Positions 57,545 through 64,000 of a DNA stretch of 64,000 nucleotides are shown here, piece after piece. The translations under genes were made by a program, and so were the position numbers. The notes beneath the pieces were generated by a model. It saw only the letters and a list, made by a program, of their open reading frames with translations. It was not told the origin of the DNA and searched no databases. How positions within the stretch are numbered: position 1 is the stretch's first letter; every line of letters starts with the position of its first letter. The stretch comes from an uncultured Desulfovibrio sp. Its GTDB lineage: Bacteria; Desulfobacterota; Desulfovibrionia; Desulfovibrionales; Desulfovibrionaceae. The DNA is taken from the NCBI GenBank assembly GCA_937926875.1, contig CALBAX010000115.1, forward strand, positions 1-64,000, read 5' to 3'.

Positions 57545-58320
57545 TCTTTCTGGATATCAAAAAATCGTTCGATGATCCCGGCAGGGCAGCGCCCTTCCAT
57601 CTGGGCATCCGTCTGGAGATGCCGGAGGGCAGCCGTACCCTCGTCCTGTTCGGCGCTTCCGGTTCGGGCAAGACCCTGACCCTGCATTGCCTTGCCGGTC
57701 TTGTCCGGCCCGATGCCGGACGCATCGTGGTGGACGGGAATGTCCTTTATGACAGCGAGCAGGGCATCTGCGTGCCTGCCCGGCGGCGGCGCATCGGGTA
57801 CATGTTCCAGGATTACGCCCTGTTCCCGCATCTGAGCGTGCTGCACAACGTGGCCTATGCCGGGACAGGCCTGCTGCCCTGGCGCCTGAACAGTGAGCAG
57901 CGCGCCTGGGCCATGGATCTGCTGGAGCGCCTGGGCATCGCCCATCTGGCCCGCCTGTACCCTGGCAACCTCTCCGGCGGCCAGAAGCAGCGTGTGGCGC
58001 TGGCGCGGGCCCTGGGGACACGTCCGTCGCTCCTTTTGCTGGACGAGCCCTTTTCCGCGCTCGACCCCCTGTTGCGTGAGCGGCTGCGCGGCGAGATACA
58101 GGAGATCCTTGCCGCATTCGCCATCCCCGCCGTCATCATCAGCCATGACCCGGAAGACGTGGACGCCTTCGCCGGGACCCTGGTCACCTATCATCGGGGA
58201 CGGGCCCGCATGATGGCGGATTATGCTTCCCTGCGCCGGGAGTACACGTCGGCGGGCGACTGCCTGCGCCATCTGCAACAGGAGATGCAGGCGGAGAGCG
58301 CCCGGGCCGCAGGACAGTAA
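57541..58320 (+). CDS. modC: Molybdate ABC transporter ATPase
   Basis: 259 residues. Walker A is FGASGSGKT, the Q loop FQDYALFPHLSV, signature NLSGGQKQRVALARAL, Walker B LLLLDEPFSALDP and the H-loop ISHDPEDVD. It is short: E. coli ModC (~350) has a C-terminal MOP/TOBE regulatory domain that is missing here, so oxyanion feedback would rest on TunR. It overlaps modB by four bases. Confidence 0.94.
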   Translation: MIFLDIKKSFDDPGRAAPFHLGIRLEMPEGSRTLVLFGASGSGKTLTLHCLAGLVRPDAGRIVVDGNVLYDSEQGICVPARRRRIGYMFQDYALFPHLSVLHNVAYAGTGLLPWRLNSEQRAWAMDLLERLGIAHLARLYPGNLSGGQKQRVALARALGTRPSLLLLDEPFSALDPLLRERLRGEIQEILAAFAIPAVIISHDPEDVDAFAGTLVTYHRGRARMMADYASLRREYTSAGDCLRHLQQEMQAESARAAGQ

Positions 58321-58667
58321 CCCGGGGCAGATCTGGTAGAGGAGACAGAGCAGCCTTACTCGCGCCGCGTGCCCGGGCTCCTCTGATGTCCGGGAATGTC
58401 CTGCCTGCATAGGGGACATTTTGCTTGCCGCCATCCGGCACGGGGACGGATCCCCTCTCAAAGAGCCTCCTTCGGGAGGCTTTTTTGTCGCCGTCCTGCA
58501 TCCGGGGAGAGACAGAAGGATGCAGCGTTGCACCATGTGAAGAGCGAGTGGAAAGATTTTCTCAAGCCTGTCGCAAGGTTTGCCGAAGGTACGGATTTTG
58601 CTTGTCATTCATGGAAGATTTCTTTTGAATAGCCGTGGCGTCCGTGAGCGGCGCCGTGGGAGAAGAA
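58321..58667. other. Intergenic region after modC
   Basis: 347 bases containing the modC terminator (58463-58486) and the upstream region of the EamA gene. I see no gene and no known riboswitch. Confidence 0.5.
58463..58486 (+). terminator. Rho-independent terminator downstream of modABC
   Basis: GAGCCTCC and GGGAGGC pair around TTC and run into TTTTTTG. It lies about 140 bases after modC. Confidence 0.93.
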
Positions 58668-59645
58668 ATGACGGATACGGAACGATCCCTACCGGAGACT
58701 GGGCCCGCAGCGCGCCGCGCCTGGCAGAAGGGGCTGCCACTGGCGCTCCTGACCCTGCTGTGCATGACCCTTTTTGCCCTCAACTCCATCCTGTGCCGCC
58801 TTGCCCTGCTGCATCACGGCATGGATCCGGTCAGTTATACGGCCATCCGCATGACGTCTGGCGCCCTGATGCTTTTTGTCCTGCACAGATGGCGCCGGCG
58901 GCGTCACGGGCAGGTGCCGGACTGGCGGAGGCAAGGCAGCTGGAGCGCGGCCCTGGCACTGTTCACCTACATGCTGGCATTTTCCGTCGCCTATGTGAGC
59001 ATGCCGACGGCAGCCGGGGCCCTGGTCATCGCCGTGGCCGTGCAGACCAGCATGATAGGTTACGGCATCCACGCGGGGCAGCGTCCCAATCTGGGACAGA
59101 CGCTGGGGATAGGTCTGGCCATGGCCGGGCTCGTGGTCCTGCTGTTGCCCGGTCTGGAAGCGCCGCCGCTGCTGGCCGCCTGTGTGATGTTCGTGTCCGG
59201 TTCCGCCTGGGGGGCCTACAGCCTGTGCGGCCGCAAGTTCCGCCATGCGGCGGAGGCCACCACCGACAACTTCATCCGCTGCGTCCCTCTGGTCCTGCTG
59301 CTGATGCTGGCCCTGTGGTGGCGGCTCTCCCTGCCGCCGCAAGGGGTGGTGCTGGCCCTGTGCGCCGGGGCCCTGGCCTCCGCCCTGGGGTATATCCTCT
59401 GGTATGCGCTGGTGCCCTGCTACAGTATCGCTGCCGCTGCCGCCGCCCAGCTGAGCGTGCCCGTCATCACGGCCCTGGGGGCGGTGGTCTTCGTGGGCGA
59501 GGCCATCACCCTGCGCCTTGTGCTGTGTTCGGCCGCCATCCTCGGCGGTATCTTCATCGTGGCCCTGTGGGGGCAGCGCCACACTGTGCCCCGGCCTGAC
59601 GGCAACAGATGCGGACAGTCGGCGGATACCGCCTCAAGGAGATGA
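58668..59645 (+). CDS. EamA-family (DMT superfamily) permease
   Basis: 325 residues with about ten hydrophobic segments, two EamA repeats: LALLTLLCMTLFALNSILCR to the residues before 150, and AACVMFVSGSAWGAYSLCGR onward. The second repeat ends with the typical AAQLSVPVITALGAVVFVGE. Inner-membrane exporter or importer of a metabolite, specificity unknown. ATG 58668 follows GGGAGAAGAA; a start 11 codons upstream lacks a site. The DUF4037 gene begins two bases past its stop, so the two are coupled. Confidence 0.9.
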   Translation: MTDTERSLPETGPAARRAWQKGLPLALLTLLCMTLFALNSILCRLALLHHGMDPVSYTAIRMTSGALMLFVLHRWRRRRHGQVPDWRRQGSWSAALALFTYMLAFSVAYVSMPTAAGALVIAVAVQTSMIGYGIHAGQRPNLGQTLGIGLAMAGLVVLLLPGLEAPPLLAACVMFVSGSAWGAYSLCGRKFRHAAEATTDNFIRCVPLVLLLMLALWWRLSLPPQGVVLALCAGALASALGYILWYALVPCYSIAAAAAAQLSVPVITALGAVVFVGEAITLRLVLCSAAILGGIFIVALWGQRHTVPRPDGNRCGQSADTASRR

Positions 59646-59647
59646 CC

Positions 59648-60589
59648 ATGATGCAAGGACTGGAGCTTTCCCGGCGTTATTTCGAGGCCTGTCTGCCCCT
59701 GTTGCGGGAACAGGCGGGCGACATCCTGCCCCTGTGCGCCATGGGGCTGGCAGGGGAGGGCTCGGAATGCCTGGGTTTCGACGATGCCACGTCCCGGGAT
59801 CATGACTGGGGGCCGGGCTTCTGCATCTGGCTTTCGCGGGAGGATCTGGCCCGGCACAGACAGCGGCTGGAAGATGTCCTGCGTCTGCTGCCCGGGACCT
59901 TCGAGGGCTTTCCCTGCCGCATGGCGCCGGAACGGCGCATGGGGCGGACAGGCCCCCTGGCCATGGAGGATTTCTATGCCCGCTTCACCGGCCGGGACAC
60001 GCCTCCGTCCGACTGGCGTCACTGGCTGGGCATGCAGGAATGGGGACTGGCCACCTGTACCAATGGCGAGGTCTTTTTCGACGGGCCCGGCCGTTTCAGT
60101 GCCTGGCGCACGACCCTGCTGGACTATTTTCCCCGTGACCTGCATCTGAAAAAAATGGCCACGCGCTGCATGCAGATGGCGCAGGCCGGCCAGTACAATT
60201 TGCCGCGCTGCCTTGAGCGCGGGGACAGCATCGGCGCCATGCTGGCCCTGGGGCGCTTCAGCGAGGCTGCCCTTTCCCTAGCCTGCCTGCTGAACCGGCG
60301 CTATCTGCCGTTCTACAAATGGGCCTGGCGCACCGTGCAGGGCCTGCCCCGGCTGGGTGCCGATATGTGTGCGGCCCTGCAACAGGCGGCAGCGGCTCCT
60401 TTGACGACCGGCGCGGGGGGGCAGGAAGCCGTGGCGGCTGTGGAAGGCATCTGTGCCCTTGTGGCGGCGGAGCTGCGGCGTCAGGGCCTGAGTGACGAGC
60501 AGGACAGCTGGCTGTGGCTGCACGGGCCGCGAGTGATGCGGCAGGTGCGCACGGTGGAGATCCTGCGCATGGATCTGCTGCGGGACTGA
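59648..60589 (+). CDS. DUF4037 protein (nucleotidyltransferase-like)
   Basis: 313 residues. The N-terminal region carries a nucleotidyltransferase-like acidic motif GLAGEGSECLGFDDATSRDHDWGPGF (first part ~47-60), the DUF4037 hallmark, with the Asp triad in FDDATSRDHDWG. The rest is helical, with LNRRYLPFYKWAWRTV near residue 215 as in related kanamycin-nucleotidyltransferase-type folds. Reaction unknown. AAGGAG lies six bases before ATG 59648. Downstream of and coupled to the EamA permease. Confidence 0.85.
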   Translation: MMQGLELSRRYFEACLPLLREQAGDILPLCAMGLAGEGSECLGFDDATSRDHDWGPGFCIWLSREDLARHRQRLEDVLRLLPGTFEGFPCRMAPERRMGRTGPLAMEDFYARFTGRDTPPSDWRHWLGMQEWGLATCTNGEVFFDGPGRFSAWRTTLLDYFPRDLHLKKMATRCMQMAQAGQYNLPRCLERGDSIGAMLALGRFSEAALSLACLLNRRYLPFYKWAWRTVQGLPRLGADMCAALQQAAAAPLTTGAGGQEAVAAVEGICALVAAELRRQGLSDEQDSWLWLHGPRVMRQVRTVEILRMDLLRD

Positions 60590-60718
60590 CGGGCAGGCGA
60601 CAGCCGCAAGAACGGGCAGAAGGTTGCGACCGGCTGCCTGTTTTGGCAACATGGGGCCAGCATGGCCGGATGTCTGCGCACACAGCCCGGCAGAAGAGAT
60701 ATTTTCAGGAGTGCGAAC

Positions 60719-61564
60719 ATGGATGCGAAAAACTGGATCCAGGAGATCCGTGCCGCCGGCAAGCTGATGGCTGCCGGGGACCTTGCCGGTGCCGAGAGCC
60801 GGTATCGGCAATTGCTGGACAAGGGGACGGACAATCCCCTGCACAAGGCTCTGGCCCTGGACGGGCTGGGGCGTGCCGTCTTCGAGCAGGGCCGTCAGGC
60901 CGAAGCCATCGAAGCCATCGAGGCGGCCGTGAGCCTGCTGCGCGAGCGGCAGGGGGGGCAGGATCCCGCCACCTGTGGCGCCCTGCAGAACCTGGGGCGC
61001 CTGTACCTTGCTGCCGGGCAGGTGGAAAAAAGCATCGCCGTGAGCCGCGAAGCCGTGGACGGCCTGCGTGCCGGTTTTGGGGAAGATCATCCGCTGGTGG
61101 CCGGGGCCATGATGCGCCTTTCGGCCTGCCTGTACATGCAGCAGGATCTGGACGGCGCCGAGGAGCTGCTGCTCAAGGCCCGGGACGTGTTCGAGAAGCA
61201 GAGCGGGGACGAGTCCCGCATGGATGTCTCTACCTGCCTGAACAATCTGGGACGCATCCACGAAGAGCGCGGCGATCTGGAACAGGGCATCGCCCTGCAC
61301 CGCCAGGCCGTGGCCATCCGCAAGGAGCTGCTGGGCGACCATACGGAAACGGCCTTCTCCCTGGGCAACCTCGGCGTGGCCCTGGCAACGGCCGGCCAGT
61401 GGCAGGAAGCTGTGGATACCCTGCAGGAAGCCCTGGACTGCTATGCCCGCGCCGGACGTACTGCCGGGGAGGACATCGAAGGCTACCGCAAAAATCTTGA
61501 GATCTGCCGCCATGCCCTGAAGATGGTGGCCCCGGGGACGGCTCCCCAGGTCAGCGACGACTAA
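60719..61564 (+). CDS. Tetratricopeptide-repeat protein
   Basis: 281 residues without signal peptide or membrane span, made of helical TPR pairs from ~10 to ~270, e.g. ALQNLGRLYLAAGQVEKSIA, LNNLGRIHEERGDLEQGIAL and LGNLGVALATAGQWQEAVDT, the 42-residue kinesin-light-chain-like kind. A protein-binding scaffold; partner unknown. CAGGAG lies seven bases before ATG 60719, which I preferred to a start 19 codons upstream. It follows the DUF4037 gene by 129 bases. Confidence 0.88.
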   Translation: MDAKNWIQEIRAAGKLMAAGDLAGAESRYRQLLDKGTDNPLHKALALDGLGRAVFEQGRQAEAIEAIEAAVSLLRERQGGQDPATCGALQNLGRLYLAAGQVEKSIAVSREAVDGLRAGFGEDHPLVAGAMMRLSACLYMQQDLDGAEELLLKARDVFEKQSGDESRMDVSTCLNNLGRIHEERGDLEQGIALHRQAVAIRKELLGDHTETAFSLGNLGVALATAGQWQEAVDTLQEALDCYARAGRTAGEDIEGYRKNLEICRHALKMVAPGTAPQVSDD

Positions 61565-62021
61565 AGGCGCTTGCCCACGCGACACGGGCCGCTGGAGGAG
61601 CAAGGCGCCACGGCGCTGCTCGTCGGTGGCCGCCATGCTGCGGCATCATCGGTGCCGTCCGCAGGGGGATTTGCCGCCCCTGTGGCTGGAGTGGATGCGG
61701 ATCGCTGCGTCCACCGGGCAACATGATGCCCGGGCCCTGTGGCGCAAGACGGGCAGGGCTGCCGGCAGCATGGCGGCATGCCTGACGGGTGCGCTTCCGG
61801 GATGGAGACATGAGACGAGAGCGGGGAGATGCCGTGGGGCATCTCCCCGTTTTTTTATGGGAAGGAAATGACGTGCAGCAAGCCGCTGTTCGTGCCTGAC
61901 GGACAGCAGGTGATGGTACGAGGGGGCAGGATGGTGATCCCGGAGCGGCAGGACAGGACCGGGAAGGGCCTCAGGCCCCGGATGTCCTTCGACTTCCTGT
62001 CAGCCTGGGGGGACCGGAGCC
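61565..62021. other. Intergenic region between convergent genes, with terminator
   Basis: 457 bases. A strong plus-strand terminator lies at 61823-61857, about 260 bases past the TPR stop. The stretch between could be a long 3' UTR or hold a small RNA, but I see no start signal for one. An 81-codon plus-strand frame (61626-61871) runs through the terminator and is rejected. Confidence 0.5.
61823..61857 (+). terminator. Rho-independent terminator
   Basis: GGGGAGATGCC and GGCATCTCCCC form an 11-bp perfect stem around GTGG and run into GTTTTTTT. Confidence 0.93.
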
Positions 62022-62405
62022 TTACCGGCGACGCAGGGCGAAGGCCAGTACGAGGATGACCAGGGCCAGGCCGCCGGCAGCCACGGGCAGGGCCTCCATG
62101 GCGTCCAGACTGTCGCCATACTGCTGCCGGGCCAGAGCCGTCCCGGCGAAGATGCCCCCCGCAAGGATGGCCTTGAGGCCCACGCCGCGCCATTGACGCC
62201 GGCGCAGGGCCGTCCGGCTCCGGTACAGGCAGTCGCCATGGCGCGCCTCATAGGCGGCCGGATCGAGGCCGCGGCGGAGCAGTTCCGCATCGAAGAGCTC
62301 GCGGGCCTGTTCAGTCAGTTTGTGGCGTTCCAGCGCGCACAGGCTCTCGTCATCCAGTTCGGCATAGCGCTGCCGCAGCAAGGTCTTTTTTTCGTCGTTC
62401 GTCAT
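62022..62405 (-). CDS. Small membrane protein of unknown function
   Basis: 127 residues. An N-terminal soluble helix-rich part (MTNDEKKTLLRQRYAELDDE, LTEQARELFDAELLRRGLD) resembles the short EF-like repeats seen in small DUF membrane proteins, followed by two transmembrane segments (~77-92 and ~107-124) and a basic end (ALRRR). I do not recognise the family. Its ATG overlaps the stop of the acid phosphatase gene by four bases (the shared CAT on the plus strand), so the two are co-translated. Confidence 0.75.
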   Translation of the reverse strand: MTNDEKKTLLRQRYAELDDESLCALERHKLTEQARELFDAELLRRGLDPAAYEARHGDCLYRSRTALRRRQWRGVGLKAILAGGIFAGTALARQQYGDSLDAMEALPVAAGGLALVILVLAFALRRR

Positions 62406-63763
62406 GGCTGTACGGGAAGGGATGCTGCCGGGGCCTGCGGGGAGACCATCTCCGGCAGGAAGGTGATGCGCGGCAGGCCACGGCCTTCCAGCGCATTGCG
62501 GACACGCTGCTCAAAAAGCTCCCTGCTCATGACCGGGCCGTCCTTGTGCCCGTCGAGCGTGACGCGGGCTTCCAGCAGGGCCGGGCCGTAACTGTCCGGG
62601 GCTGTCTGATAGCCGCCGGCCGTGGTGACGCTCAGCGGCGCGTGCATGAAATCGAGGCTCTGCATGAAGACCCGGAAACGTACCTCGCTGGCGTTGTCGG
62701 GGCCTTCCCACAGTTCCATGGCCAGGATGGTGCCGGGCGGCAGGGCGTTGGGGGGAAAGCCCGACGCCTGCCAGTCGATGCCCAGCAGGGCGCCGATGGC
62801 GGCCAGGTTGTTGTCGTTGCCCACAAAAACGGCGCACCGGGCCTCATTGAGGCGCGGGTCGGCATGCTGGCTGTAGAGGGCGAGGGCCATGTCCCGCAGC
62901 AGGGGACCGCCGTAGATGCCGGCGACCAGTGGTGTGCGGTGCAGGGCATTGAAGATCTCGCTGCGGATGGGCAGGAGCTTGCGCAGGGCCGCGGCATTGG
63001 CCTGGCCCCAGGCGGCATCCTGCTGCGGCCACTGGGCGTATTCCTGCACCAGCAGGTCCACCAGGAGCGATCCCAGACCGAGGCCGCCCCGTATCTCCAC
63101 ACGGCGGCCCATGTCCATGATGGAGATGGTGGGGACCATGTCGGACAGGCGGCAGTCACCGGGCAGGTTGATGCTGTTGCAGGCTTCGGAGGACAGGGGG
63201 CCTGTCATCTCGTCCAGCAGGGACATGGGCTCGCCCAGGCTCTCCCAGAACTGGGAGAAGTCCCCGTTGATATGGTCCAGGATGGCCAGGGCCGTTTCGG
63301 CCGGGTCGAAGATGGCAAGACCGGCCTGGACGGGCTCGAAGAGAGGGTCAGGATCCAGGTTCACCACGGCATAGGCGGGCAGGGTGCCCGGCGTCAGGCC
63401 CCGCAACAGGGCCTCGGCAGTGCCTCGGCTGCGCGGGGTGTTGTCCGCACGCACGAATACCCGGGATTCGGTCTTTTGTGCCGGCAACAGGTCAGCCTGA
63501 AGGTACAGGGCCCGCAGGGAAGCCCACTGGGCCGTCAGCAGCCGGGCACCGCGCGGCGAGAGCTGCCCGGGCTCCACGGGCCATTGCGGCCAGGCCTTGC
63601 CGGTGATCCGGGGCAGCTGGTCGTAGGCCGGCGCCGCGACGCCGTGACGTGTCAGCATGACGACCTTGCTGAGGTGGTACGCGGAGGGGGCAGCAGACAC
63701 CGGACAGGGCATCAGGCCCAGGAACAGGGCGAGCAATCCGGCGAGGCATGTCCAGGTTCGCAT
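62402..63763 (-). CDS. Histidine acid phosphatase family protein with altered HD motif
   Basis: 453 residues, periplasmic: signal peptide ends at SAAPS (~25). The phosphohistidine motif is MLTRHGVAAP (His40); the usual Arg of RHGxRxP is Ala. The C-terminal catalytic motif of AppA/Agp-type enzymes, GHDTN, reads GNDNN (Asn316-Asp317), so the histidine is lost while the proton-donor Asp stays. RVFVRADNTPRSRGTAEALL matches the third conserved segment. Activity may be reduced or changed. ATG 63763 follows AAAGGAG and starts at the signal peptide; the frame runs 54 codons further upstream. Confidence 0.88.
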   Translation of the reverse strand: MRTWTCLAGLLALFLGLMPCPVSAAPSAYHLSKVVMLTRHGVAAPAYDQLPRITGKAWPQWPVEPGQLSPRGARLLTAQWASLRALYLQADLLPAQKTESRVFVRADNTPRSRGTAEALLRGLTPGTLPAYAVVNLDPDPLFEPVQAGLAIFDPAETALAILDHINGDFSQFWESLGEPMSLLDEMTGPLSSEACNSINLPGDCRLSDMVPTISIMDMGRRVEIRGGLGLGSLLVDLLVQEYAQWPQQDAAWGQANAAALRKLLPIRSEIFNALHRTPLVAGIYGGPLLRDMALALYSQHADPRLNEARCAVFVGNDNNLAAIGALLGIDWQASGFPPNALPPGTILAMELWEGPDNASEVRFRVFMQSLDFMHAPLSVTTAGGYQTAPDSYGPALLEARVTLDGHKDGPVMSRELFEQRVRNALEGRGLPRITFLPEMVSPQAPAASLPVQP

Positions 63764-64000
63764 GAGGATCTCCTTTCTTGGTGGAAGCATAAGCGTAAAC
63801 GATACCGGGGGCAATGTCTTGCGCGGATGAGCCCGCGTCCCTTCTGGACGCGGATGTGACGTCCATGTTACGGGCGTGCGGGCATGGACAAAGCGGCCCG
63901 GCACTGCTAGATTCCTGCTTTCCACCTGTAGAGGGAAACGGCCTGCGGACAGGCCGACAGCCGCCGGGCGGCGCAGGAGGAGAGAGTTTCAGCAACGACC
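63764..64000. other. Right edge, no further gene seen
   Basis: 237 bases upstream of the acid phosphatase gene. GGAGGAGAG near 63975-63983 on the plus strand could be the ribosome site of a gene starting beyond the window. Confidence 0.4.

Noticed and set aside
61626..61871. An 81-codon plus-strand frame after the TPR gene
   Set aside because: It reads through a strong Rho-independent terminator and has no ribosome site or domain.
1..64000. CRISPR arrays, rRNA genes or prophage modules
   Set aside because: I saw no regularly spaced direct repeats, no rRNA signature sequences and no phage structural genes; the integrase-like protein at 54613-55719 is a TOBE-containing regulator.

Overview
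The window is about 64 kb of GC-rich DNA (I judge it mostly 60-65 % by eye). It almost certainly comes from a sulfate-reducing Desulfovibrio or a close Desulfovibrionaceae relative. The main clues are a complete Desulfovibrio-type molybdenum aldehyde oxidoreductase (MOP) with D. gigas-like cysteine spacing, a TunR-type integrase/TOBE regulator beside modABC, a Desulfovibrio-style trimeric porin, and the MOP accessory cluster that I recall as DVU_1551-DVU_1559 in D. vulgaris. The genus is an inference; no rRNA is present.

Layout. 0-7.3 kb: the 3' end of a LuxR-type response regulator, a LysR regulator, a Na+/dicarboxylate-type symporter, a GNAT acetyltransferase and a 1021-residue membrane protein of unknown function. 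7.6-7.7 kb: tRNA-Ser(GGA) with its own promoter and terminator. 7.8-12.1 kb: hisD-purC-fabI, two overlooked single-span microproteins (39 and 31 aa), and divergent grpE. 12.4-18.7 kb: an Mla-type lipid transport operon (mlaE-mlaF-mlaD-pqiC) divergent from polA. 19.2-22.4 kb: rplM-rpsI, an orphan YcaO protein and a 336-bp intergenic region made of four successive hairpins. 22.4-28.6 kb: a LysR regulator and a branched-chain amino acid type ABC transporter (livJHMGF). 28.8-32.7 kb: an M16 peptidase and a DUF2333-type membrane protein.

32.9-41.5 kb is an accessory island. A degenerate IS5/IS427-type element sits exactly in the stop codon of a porin gene. The porin is separated by a very AT-rich divergent region from a MarR-type regulator. 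Then come two tandem palindromic operators over a promoter, an MFS carrier, a class III aminotransferase, a four-rhodanese-domain protein whose last domain is frameshifted, and a MetA-like outer-membrane protein. Together they look like uptake and catabolism of an amino compound, possibly sulfur-containing, under MarR control; the substrate is not visible.

41.8-54.2 kb is the most interesting region. It holds a MoeA-like molybdopterin-binding protein with a cysteine tail, the MOP aldehyde oxidoreductase, and seven tightly coupled genes: a GltD/HdrD-like Fe-S flavoprotein, a 71-aa zinc-ribbon protein, a methyltransferase, a C-GCAxxG-C-C protein, a radical SAM enzyme, a PaaK-like adenylate-forming enzyme lacking its C-terminal domain, and a MocA-like nucleotidyltransferase fused to an HD domain. 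A histidine phosphatase ends the run. MocA would supply the cytosine dinucleotide form of the Mo cofactor. The radical SAM, ligase, methyltransferase and Cys-rich partners suggest a further, undescribed maturation or electron-transfer pathway tied to this enzyme. 54.6-58.5 kb supplies the metal: TunR and modABC, with a palindrome over the mod promoter.

58.6-64 kb: an EamA permease, a DUF4037 protein, a TPR protein, a small two-span membrane protein and a histidine acid phosphatase homologue that has lost the HD histidine. The right edge contains no further gene.
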